From Marchantia polymorpha subsp. ruderalis (Eukaryota > Streptophyta > Marchantiopsida > Marchantiales > Marchantiaceae), in NCBI GenBank assembly GCA_037833965.1, contig AP031352.1, positions 20,998,501 to 21,062,500 on the forward strand: a stretch of DNA of 64,000 nucleotides, read 5' to 3'. Each line of letters begins with the position of its first letter. Position 1 is the first letter of the stretch. A program made the position numbers and the translations under genes. Under the pieces are notes generated by a model that was not told the DNA's origin, did not search any database, and saw nothing but the letters and a program-made list of their open reading frames with translations. Below, piece by piece: positions 38,814 through 48,139 of the stretch.

Positions 38814-41633
38814 ACTTTATACCCTCGAAGGTCCTAACTAACACTACGCTATCCTATCTACTACTCGCAACACTTGCACGAAACCAAACTATGCTACTGC
38901 ACTCTGCAGATCCGGTGCTGCGCCTCCTGCGCGCCGGACTGCCTCGCTCGCTATCTCTACCCTGCCAATCTTCCGACCGGCTGCGCAACCCCAGGCGTCG
39001 GAGGGCTGCAGTCACTTCCGACTCCAAGTGCGCCATAGTGTCGCGCGCACCCGACAAGAAGGATTCTAATTTCCTCGCTACTCGCCGCCGACTCCGACTG
39101 TCACCCTCCGTCAATGCCGCCGCCCGAAGCTCGAACTCCCTAAGTGTGATCTTCTCTTGAGCTGCCACCTCCCAATGGGCGTATCCTTTTAGACAGTGAG
39201 TCACCCGCGTCGCCAACTCTTCTCGCGCCCTGCAGCTGCCTTCCACCTCTGCTAGCTGCATTTCCGCATCTGCGCGCTGCGCCCTCAAATCCGCGCACTC
39301 GGATTGCAAGTTGCGCAACAATTCCTCATCCTCCGTGCGTGTACTTTGACTTTCTTCTAAGGCGCGCTTCTGGCGCGCAAGCTCTTCTGCTAAGATGCGG
39401 TTTCGTCTCCGCTCTTCCTGCAATTCCGACTCGATCTTTGCCCGCATTAGCTCGGCATCCGCCTGGTTTTTCGTCGCCGCATCCTCCCTCTGCTGTTGCA
39501 AGGTTTGGTATAGCTTCTGCGTGACCGCCAGGTGCTGTCGGAGGGTAGCGTTCCTATCTTGCAATGTTTGGCACCTAGAGGCCCAAGTGGCCACCTTGCT
39601 CCTCGTCCTGCGCTTGACAGTCTCCACGTAAGACTGTGGTTTTCCGGTACCCGAGTACTTGGATGTCTTGCGATCCAGATAGCGCAGGAGTGGAACTATC
39701 TGCTCGCACAACACCCCTGTTGGCGTTTTCTGCACAGAGTCCGCTTCCTGCTCTTCCGAGCTCGTCTCATCCTCCGTTTCGAGGATTTCAGTCGCCACCG
39801 AATCCCTTGGCGACTCCCTGGAACTGTGGCGCGCAGCAGCTTCCGCCGCGACTGCCGCTCCACTCCCTGCTAAAATATCCAAGGTAGTGGGGGATCCCAC
39901 TGCTTGAGCCCCTGTTCCGGCTCGATCTTCGGTTTCCGAAGGGGTCGACGCCGCAGTGACTTTTGTCACCTTTGCACCGCCCGCTTCTGCTGCCTGCCCT
40001 TCCGGCGCGATCTGCGCGGAAGGTGTCTTCGCTGGAGGTGCGTCCGCCGAAGGCGTCCGCACACTGGTCGCCGGCCTTGTCCGTCTCGCAGTCGGCGAAT
40101 CTGGCCGACTCTCTGTTGACCGACTAGCAGTCGGCCGACTAGCAGGTGTCCGACTGGCAGTCGGATACACCCTGCGCGTCTTCACTCCACTTGGCCTGCT
40201 TGCTGGCGGCGTTTTCCCAGAAGTGCCTTCCGCCGAAGACGACCCTCTAAGGGTTGTTGGCTCGTCAGCCAAACTCCCTTCTGCTTCCGGCCTGCTGTCC
40301 GGTTCAACGCGCTGCTCAGTCGGCCTTCCTTCCGTTTGTCGACCTTCAGTCGCCCGACTTGTAGTCAGCCGACTGTCAGTCCGTCTGTCTTCTTCCGAAG
40401 TCATTGGTGCCTTCTGCGCAGAGGTATTTGCCGACTTCCCCAAAATCTGCGCGATTATATCCTCCTGCGTGGGATTCCGCCGGACCGGAGTACGCCCGGT
40501 CTCCTCAGTACTAGTTGGCATTTTGCGTGCCCTCTGTTTCGGTCGGCTGTGAGGCTCGTTGGTTGGCCGACTACGAATCGGCGCAGCTGGCACTTCCGGC
40601 TGCCTGTCCTCAGGTCTCTCATCCCACTTCCGCTTTCGCGGAGCGCGCTCACTTCGACGTTCTTCTGCTGCTCTTGCTGGAGGCGGAGCCGGAGGCGGAC
40701 TCGCAGGTGCCTCGTCCGGATCCGTGTCTACTTCGGCCTCCCGCGAGTATCTACCTGGATAGCTCCGGGTCAGCAGCGGAAACCGTGTCCGCTCTGAATT
40801 TGTCAAACATCCCATCGCCCGATAAAACACAATCAGGTAAGGCGAAAGATGATTGAGGGTTCCTCCTCTCTCTTCTTGCGCATGTTGGCGCGTCACCTTC
40901 CACAGGAGCCGTGCCCAATGCACTGGAGCTCCTGACAACACTAGCTCCACAAATCCTACTTGCCAACCATGCATGTAAGCGGTCTTGGTCGGCTGCAATA
41001 TCTACAGCAATGCAGTCGCGACATTTCTCCGCAATCGATCTTTGTAATCCCGTGTCCGGAAACCGTTCTTGGGATGCCTGGCAACTTTGAAAAGCTCATT
41101 GTAGGAGATTTCTTCGTCCTTGGAAACCTACGAGTTTTCCGATGCTCATAACTTCTTTGTCCCTGATCCATCTCCAACGCTCTTGGGCTTGTTAGGACGA
41201 GCGTCTTGAGCTCTTTCCAATGCGACTTCAATCAACTGGAACTACCGTGTATTCCGATCGTTATGAAGGATTCCCTTTCCGCGCTAGCGGCGCATCGCCG
41301 AAGGCGCACTCATGGTCGGAAGCTTTCAGAGGCCCGTGCCGTTCTTCTGACATCTTTAGCAAAATCTCCTCCGGAGGTGTCTGCACCGGAAGCGTAGCTT
41401 CCTTAAACGCTGGAAGCGCGTGAGTAGAGACACCTCAGAAAAGGAGCTTTTGCCGAAGGCGCCAAAGACATTTGGCGCTGGTACATCCGACTTCGCGATT
41501 CTTCGTGACCTCGTGACGATCTCCTCAATCCACTCTATTTAACGTACCCTTTTCTAACTACAGACACTGCTTCGGTACTTGTTTTCTAAAATTGTTTAAA
41601 TTCTGCAAAAAAAACAAAAAGTGTGTTACCACA
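38814..41633 (-). mobile_element. Family A LTR remnant (broken)
   Basis: Only U3-type sequence of a family A LTR, minus strand, running from the TATA box (38814-38821) to the LTR's outer end (TGTGGTAACACAC, ending at 41633). No R-U5 and no interior accompany it. It is broken, about three breaks. It is clearly more diverged from element A than A's own two LTRs are from each other, so it is older. Confidence 0.85.
38854..40998 (-). pseudogene. Remains of a family A U3-encoded ORF (broken)
   Basis: An open stretch of 714 codons matching most of the element A LTR protein: part of the conserved block (GGTLNHLSPYLIVFYRAM), the disordered middle with SRPTASR and TPSA units, LLRYLDRK, and the coiled coil with its basic tail. 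It is a fossil copy, broken at its 5' side. It shows that family A, like B, had several LTRs here. Confidence 0.8.
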
Positions 41634-41657
41634 ACCGCGGTCAACGCCTTCGGCGCC
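41634..41657 (+). mobile_element. Old resident B-like LTR, piece 1
   Basis: A short piece matching B LTR bases near 23042-23065 on the plus strand. It joins without a gap to 47080-47120 and 63725-64000 once the two later insertions are set aside. Confidence 0.7.
41653..41657. repeat. Target-site duplication GCGCC, left copy
   Basis: GCGCC here is repeated at 47075-47079 on the other side of the solo LTR. It overlaps a CGCCTTCGGCG palindrome (41645-41655). Confidence 0.85.
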
Positions 41658-41852
41658 TGTAATAACCCACTAAAGGCTAAAACTGCAATATAGTGGTAGA
41701 AAGGTCGAACCCACAGGGACAGAGGAACACACAGGGTACAAAGTGTCACGTTTTAACAGACTATTGAGGAGTTTGAATTCTCAGGCAACTGTCACTCCCA
41801 GAAATACTGCAAGTGTCCACTCGGAGCGCACTCGGAGGTCGCACAGTGCAGC

Positions 41853-41883
<31 letters not shown>

Positions 41884-42609
41884 CTGAAACTACAGAAACA
41901 CAACTCACAGATCCGTTAGGACCTCTACTCAAGATTTCAGGGGGGAAAGTCTCTCGCGAGCACACTCGGCGAAGCTGCGGGTAGTGACTTCCAACTCCGG
42001 CTTTTACAACACTTCCACAAGCTTGCTGCTAGTGTAGGAAACCCGGTTTGGACTGCCTACTTCGGATCGAAGTCACTCATACGCGGTGAACAACACTCTC
42101 AACTCACAAAACGCGCAGAGAACACAGGTCCGCACTGAAGGACTCACTGAGAAACATTCCAGTAACACAACAACAGTCTATTGAAGAGTTTGAATTCTCA
42201 GGCACTTGTCATTCCCAGAAATACTACAGGGGTTACCCTCAAGGCACCTGCTGCAGCGTAACCTGAATTTACAACCAAGGCTTACACGAAGTAGCAAAAC
42301 TTCACTTTGGCATTCAGGGGAAAAATCCCAAGGAGTACAATCAGAAAGAAACACTCGAAGGTGTAGGGGCGAAACTGTTCAAGTATCTAACTAGTCACTG
42401 GCTCTGAGCATCGGCAGTCACCCGCAGGTGCAGATCCGAACTACTCAAGTCTCTAACCAATGTACTAGCTCTGAACATTCGGCCGAAGGCCTTCAGCTAC
42501 AAAATGCGGAACGCTAAGTTGTAACTCCTCGTGCGTGGTGACAGAACTCAAGGACACAAACACGCAAAGGAAATGGGTTCCTGATCTGCACTTCTGATGG
42601 GAAAGAACC

Positions 42610-42638
42610 CCAGGCAAAACGCCTGGAACTATTTTATA
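42610..42638 (-). promoter_or_regulatory. TATA box and palindrome of the solo LTR
   Basis: Minus-strand TATAAAAT (42638-42631) and the CCAGGC/GCCTGG stem (42626-42610). The promoter is retained although the element interior is gone. Confidence 0.65.
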
Positions 42639-42674
42639 CCTTCTAAATCCTAACTAACACTACACTGCACTACG

Positions 42675-45600
42675 CTACACGCCTGCACGGAACCACGCTA
42701 CACTACACTCCGCGGAACCTGTACTACGTCTCCTGCGCGGCCGACTGCCGCGCACTAACTCCCTACCCTGCCACTCTTCCGCTCGACTACGCAGTCCCAA
42801 CCGCTGCAACGCCGCGGACACCTTCCCCTCGAGGGCGGACATGGTATCCTGTGCCTTCGACAGAAAGGCCTCGAGCTTCTTCGCTACCTTCCGCCGACTC
42901 CTACTGTCGCCTGACAACAACCCGGCTGCGCGCAATTCAAACTCACGCAGTGTGAGTTTCTCCTGCGCCTTCACTTCCCAGTGGGCGTAGCCCTTCAGAC
43001 AGTGGGCGACTCGCCTTGCCGTCTCCACCTTCGTGCGATCCGCCTCCTTCCTGCGATCCTCTTCAATCGTCACTAATTGCGATTCGGCTTCAGCACGTTG
43101 CGCCCTCAATTCGCCACACTCTGATTGTAACCTGCGGATTAATTCTTCATCCGCCTGCCGTGCGAGCTGACATTGTTCCAACAACCGCGTCTGTCGCACG
43201 AGCTCCTCTGACAAAATCCGATTCTGGGCCTGCTCAGAATTGAGTGCTTCCTTGACCTTCACCTGCTCCTTGGTGAGCTCGCCCAGTTTCTCATCCTTCA
43301 TCTTCTCGGAGTGCTTGTAGAATTTCTGATTAAGCTTGTACTGTCCCCACAAGCACTCATGCTTCTCCTTCAAGTCCCTCAACTCCTGGTCCACTCTAGC
43401 TAATAGCTTGCTGGTGTGGACTTTAGTGCGAGTCCTCCTGCGCACTAACTCGATGTAAGATCCCGGCTGGAGTGGGTCGGCGTATTTATCGACCTTGCGA
43501 TCCAAGTACCGCAGCAACGGAATCACCTGCTCAGAGAGCGCCGCCGCCGGTGCTCCAACAATTTCCTCCTCCTCCTCCTCGGTGTCTTCTGCTCCTGACA
43601 TTTCTTCCGTGGAGCCTCCGTCGTCATCATCCGAGTGGAGAATTTCAGTCGCCATTGATTGCGTCGGCGACTGCCCCGAGTGGGGCTGCACGTCCTCGAC
43701 GTGTGCTGCCTGCGAAGGCACGGCTGCAGCCTCGCTGCTCGTCGCCAAAATGTCTAAGGCGGAAGGCGAATGTATCCGTGCGGCATCCCCGTCTCTCGCT
43801 TGTTGATGGTCTACCGCATCCTCTCTGCCTCTGTCGTCCGTCGCCGGAGGTGATTGAGCGGAGGGTGGCTGCGCGGGGTTGGATTGCGCATCGCGCATCG
43901 AGATTTCATCCCGCTGACAGTCACTCCGCTCCTCCGTCTGCTGCTTCCTTGATCGGTCCGTGGGGGCTGTGCCCGGCCCGCGCGCAGGCGCATTTGCCGG
44001 CGCCTTGTCCGCCGCAGGCGTAGCGCCGCGGACATCTATCGCCGAAGGCGACATGGCCGGGGGCCGCACGCCCGATGTTCCTTGGCCTATAGGCCCTACC
44101 GCCAAAGGCGCATCTATCGGCGGACTTTCCGCCGACGGTGCGGCCTCCGCACGCTCTCTGCTCGTATCCCCTTGGCTCGAAGGCCCTGGCGCCGAAGGCG
44201 CGAATTGCGGCGCGTGGTGCGCCGGAGGGTCTGGCCCCGAGGGCCGGTGTCTCGTAGGCGGTTCTTCCGCCGGCTCCTTCCCCTTCCTACGTTGGAACGG
44301 GGGTGATTCTTGCCTGTGCACAGGCGGCACGTGTGGAGGTGTTCTGTTCACAGGCGACCTATGCACAGGCGACCTGTGCACAGGCGAGCGCCTGTGCACA
44401 GGCGGACTGCTCCTTCCCACGCGTAAGCGTAGATCCACGTCCACTTGTGTTCGCCGGTCCGCGGAGGCTCGTCCGTCCGCGGAGGTTCGCCTGTGCGCAA
44501 ACGGGACATCTGTCCGCATCGCACGTGGTAACTCCGGAGGCCCTTGGCCCGTAGGCGGCCTCTCTCCCGACGAGGTTGCAGCGTGGCCCGTCGCTCCTGC
44601 GGTCGTCCGCGCTTCCTCTCGCCTCTCTGGCGACGCACTTCCTATCTCCGTCGCAATCGTCGCCGTGTCTGCACTGTCAGCTGGCAACACCAGTCTGCGT
44701 GCCTTCTGCTTCGGCCGGCTGTATGGCTCGCACAGCGGCCGCGGTCGAATGGGAGCAGAGGGTTCTTGATGCTGCTCCTCTTCGGACTCTTCCCTCCATC
44801 GCCGCTTCCGCGGCACTCGCGCTGCAGGAGTGTGTCTCCCTTCGTCTCTCCGTCTCGATGGGGTAGAAGTCGGGGACTCCTCCGCATCAGTGTCGACCTC
44901 GTTCTCCCGCACATACTTCCCGGGATGGTCGATGGACAATGGCGGAAAATGTTCAAGCTCCGCCGCTGTCAAACAATTCCGCTGTCGATAAAAATTGATG
45001 AGGAAAGGAGAAAGATGGTTTAGCGTTCCCCCCTTCTCCTCAAACGCGTGCTGTCGCATCACCCTGTGCAGGATGCTCGCCCAGTGAATTGGAGTTCCCT
45101 CGATGACGCACTCCACAAAAGAGACCTGCCACAATGTGATGTAGCAGGCGCGGTGCGGCTGCAGTAATTGCATCAGCGCCGCGGACAAAGTCCGGCGAAA
45201 TCGATCTTTGTAATCACGGGTCCTGTACCCATTCTTGGTAGACCTCCCGGTCTTGAACAGCTCCACAAATTGCGCCTCTTCTTGCTTGGTCACCTTGATG
45301 CTCTCGCTGTCGAAAAGGAGATGCCCTGGCATGCCAGCACATCTTCCCAACGCCTGCGCCCAATCTTGGACTGTCCACCGGTCAACATGCGGACGCAATC
45401 CGCGCGAGGGTGGTCCCTGTGGCTCTAGCCACTCGCGCACCATATTCGCGCAGATGTAATTCCATCCCCATAGCAAGAAATCGAGCTTTCTTGCTATTAA
45501 GCGCTCTTCGAAAGCGCTCAGCCCGTTCTGCGGCAGGCGAAGTGGCACCATCCGCAATCTGCTCGGTCTCGTCATTGCGTTCCTGGGGTTCGCTCGCCCG

Positions 45601-45827
45601 CTCATTCTACTTCCACACTGTCCGCGTTTCTTTCTCTCTCGGCAAACTCTAATCGCTCTCAATTCCAAATCACGCGCACTCACTTCTCCCTCAATCAACA
45701 AGAGATCTCCTGTGTGGCGACGACGAGAATGGTCCGCAGCCAGCAGATGGATGCGCGCGGCGCGCACAAGAGATTGGAATTGCGAATTCAAGAATGGGAC
45801 GCTCTCCGCCGCCCGGTCGAAGGTCAT
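42675..45827 (-). CDS. U3-encoded ORF of the solo LTR, 1050 codons
   Basis: Full-length family B protein in an LTR that no longer has gag or pol. It has the most PVHRS-type units of all copies here (about four before the PPHVPPVHRQ segment). The N-terminal block and coiled coil match element B almost exactly; changes fall mainly in the disordered middle. The conserved start Met is near 45575. Whether it is expressed is unknown. Confidence 0.8.
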   Translation of the reverse strand: MTFDRAAESVPFLNSQFQSLVRAARIHLLAADHSRRRHTGDLLLIEGEVSARDLELRAIRVCRERKKRGQCGSRMSGRANPRNAMTRPSRLRMVPLRLPQNGLSAFEERLIARKLDFLLWGWNYICANMVREWLEPQGPPSRGLRPHVDRWTVQDWAQALGRCAGMPGHLLFDSESIKVTKQEEAQFVELFKTGRSTKNGYRTRDYKDRFRRTLSAALMQLLQPHRACYITLWQVSFVECVIEGTPIHWASILHRVMRQHAFEEKGGTLNHLSPFLINFYRQRNCLTAAELEHFPPLSIDHPGKYVRENEVDTDAEESPTSTPSRRRDEGRHTPAARVPRKRRWREESEEEQHQEPSAPIRPRPLCEPYSRPKQKARRLVLPADSADTATIATEIGSASPERREEARTTAGATGHAATSSGERPPTGQGPPELPRAMRTDVPFAHRRTSADGRASADRRTQVDVDLRLRVGRSSPPVHRRSPVHRSPVHRSPVNRTPPHVPPVHRQESPPFQRRKGKEPAEEPPTRHRPSGPDPPAHHAPQFAPSAPGPSSQGDTSRERAEAAPSAESPPIDAPLAVGPIGQGTSGVRPPAMSPSAIDVRGATPAADKAPANAPARGPGTAPTDRSRKQQTEERSDCQRDEISMRDAQSNPAQPPSAQSPPATDDRGREDAVDHQQARDGDAARIHSPSALDILATSSEAAAVPSQAAHVEDVQPHSGQSPTQSMATEILHSDDDDGGSTEEMSGAEDTEEEEEEIVGAPAAALSEQVIPLLRYLDRKVDKYADPLQPGSYIELVRRRTRTKVHTSKLLARVDQELRDLKEKHECLWGQYKLNQKFYKHSEKMKDEKLGELTKEQVKVKEALNSEQAQNRILSEELVRQTRLLEQCQLARQADEELIRRLQSECGELRAQRAEAESQLVTIEEDRRKEADRTKVETARRVAHCLKGYAHWEVKAQEKLTLREFELRAAGLLSGDSRSRRKVAKKLEAFLSKAQDTMSALEGKVSAALQRLGLRSRAEEWQGRELVRGSRPRRRRSTGSAECSVAWFRAGV

Positions 45828-47074
45828 GGTCGGCTCTTGGTCGTGAAGAACGTCTCACTTGATGGCCGCGCCGGCTGTACGCTGGAACGGTCTTCGCTCT
45901 CACGCGCGGCTTCACGCTCCGCCGTCGTCGATTAAACTCTCACGCTCGAATTGGCGGATTTGAACTCCGCGAGCGTGTCACTCTGCGGACATGGGGGCGT
46001 AGCGCCGAAGGCGAGTTTTCCGCCTTGCGCGGTACACTTGTTCGTACCGCCCTTCGGCCAATCTCCTTCTGCCTTGACGCGTGCGTCCGCATGTCGGACA
46101 AAAAATCAACTCCTGCCTGTGCGCAGGCAGGGGCCTCGGCGGATTCTCCGCCGGTGCGGAACTTGAACATTCTCCTGTGCACAGGCGTTCGCCTGTGCGC
46201 AGGCGAATTCCGTCCGCGGCGCTGCGCTGGCGCGGAAGGCGTTGACCGTGGTCAGCCGTCTCCGTCCAGTCTGTCCGTTCCTTGTCTCTCCGTCGGCGCT
46301 TCCGCCGCCGCAACTCCGTCCGTCCAAGAGCGCATCCACCCGTGCCGTCCGCACGGTCCGTACCTATTGGTTTACTCTGGCGGCTCTTCCGACGTACGCT
46401 GCGCTGCGCTGGCGCGGAAGGCGCCGTACACTTTCTACCTCACAAGGCGCATTTCTAGGGCCCAAGGCGGATTTCCCGCCGACGCCGAAGTGCCTGTGCA
46501 CAGGCGAACGCCTGTGCGTAGGCGGACTTCGCGCCTTCCCTAACCCTACTTCGCCTATGCACAGGCGAACGCCTTCGTCCGCGCATAGGACAAAACTTGA
46601 ATCCCCCTTCCGTGTAGGCGGAATTCGCGCCGGTGGCGAACTCCTTCCGCCGTAGGCGACCGCCTCCGTTTCTTCCAGTAGCGATAACTCCCTAAGTCCT
46701 CGTCCGTTCCAAGCGCTCTTGGGCTCGTTAGAATCAGCGCGTCGAGCTCTTTCCAACCGGACCCTAACTTGGTCAAGGCGCCCGAGGGTTTACCTAATTA
46801 CGGGGGTTTCCCTACAGCCGCGGCCGCAACCTCCGAAGGCGGATTTTGCGCCTTGCGCCGTAGAGATCCTAACTGCGGAGCTCGCAGGGAGGGTGGTGCC
46901 TGTGCTTGCTGCGGCACCCCAAATCCCAGATTCTACAAGATCCCTCGAGAATCCCCGCGATCTTCCGGATTCACTCTGTTTTGATGTACCGAAGGCTATT
47001 TACAATGCTGCCAGGGTACAGTTTTCCAAAAAATGTTTTAATTTTCTCAAAATTGCCAAAAGTGGGGTACCACA

Positions 47075-47079
47075 GCGCC
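47075..47079. repeat. Target-site duplication GCGCC, right copy
   Basis: Matches 41653-41657 and defines the solo LTR as one insertion. Confidence 0.85.
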
Positions 47080-47120
47080 AGCGCAGCAACGCGGACGGAA
47101 TTTGCCTACGCGTAGGCGAG
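47080..47120 (+). mobile_element. Old resident B-like LTR, piece 2
   Basis: Continues piece 1 and matches B LTR bases near 23066-23106. It contains the perfect palindrome GCCTACGCGTAGGC at 47104-47117, beside the element D insertion point. Confidence 0.7.
47116..47120. repeat. Target-site duplication GCGAG, left copy
   Basis: GCGAG recurs at 63720-63724, flanking element D. Confidence 0.87.
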
Positions 47121-47315
47121 TGTAATAACCCACTAAAGGCTAAAACTGCAATATAGTGGTAGAAAGGTCGAACCCACAGGGACAGAGGAACACACAGGGT
47201 ACAAAGTGTCACGTTTTAACAGACTATTGAGGAGTTTGAATTCTCAGGCAACTGTCACTCCCAGAAATACTGCAAGTGTCCACTCGGAGCGCACTCGGAG
47301 GTCGCACAGTGCAGC

Positions 47316-47346
<31 letters not shown>

Positions 47347-48074
47347 CTGAAACTACAGAAACACAACCCAGAGATCCGTTAGGACCTCTACTCAAGATTT
47401 CAGGGGGGGGAAAGTCTCTCGAGAGTACACTCAGCGAAGCTGCGGGTAGTGACTCCCAACTCCGGCTTTTACAACACTTCCGCTAGCTTGCTGCTAGCGT
47501 AGGAAACCCGGTTTGGACTGCCTACTTCGGATCGAAGTCACTCAGACGCGGTGAACAACACTCTCAACTCACAAAACGCGCAGAGAACACAGGTCCGCAC
47601 TTAAGGACTCACGGAGAAACATTCCAGTAACACAACAACAGTCTATTGAAGAGTTTGAATTCTCAGGCACTTGTCATTCCCAGAAATACTACAGGGGTTA
47701 CCCTCAAGGCACCTGCTGCAGCGTAACCTGAATTTACAACCAAGGCTTACACGAAGTAGCAAAACTTCACTTTGGCATTCAGGGGAAAAATCCCAAGGAG
47801 TACAATCAGAAAGAAACACTCGAAGGTGTAGGGGCGAAACTGTTCAAGTATCTAACTAGTCACTGGCTCTGAGCATCGGCAGTCACCCGCAGGTGCAGAT
47901 CCGAACTACTCAAGTCTCTAACCAATGTACTAGCTCTGAACATTCGGCCGAAGGCCTTCAGCTACAAAATGCGGAACGCTAAGTTGTAACTCCTCGTGCG
48001 TGGTGACAGAACTCAAGGACACAAACACGCAAACGAAATGGGTTCCTAATCTGCACTTCTGATGGGAAAGAACC

Positions 48075-48103
48075 CCAGGCAAAACGCCTGGAACTATTTT
48101 ATA
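48075..48103 (-). promoter_or_regulatory. LTR TATA box and palindrome, element D 3' LTR
   Basis: Minus-strand TATAAAAT (48103-48096) with the CCAGGC/GCCTGG stem (48091-48075). Confidence 0.65.
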
Positions 48104-48139
48104 CCTTCTAAGTCCTACCTAACACTACACTGCACTACG

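Larger units (their letters stand above)
41658..47074 (-). mobile_element. Solo LTR of family B, 5.42 kb
   Basis: A complete LTR (minus-strand TGTGGTACCCC...TTATTACA) with no interior sequence on either side and with matching five-base target duplications. This is the usual product of recombination between the two LTRs of one element. It has an AC microsatellite at 41856-41883 (about 14 units) and a long ORF that still reads open. Confidence 0.93.

Noticed and set aside
38814-41633. A host gene captured between elements
   Set aside because: Its product and flanks match the family A LTR, including the LTR outer end and TATA box, so it is an LTR remnant.
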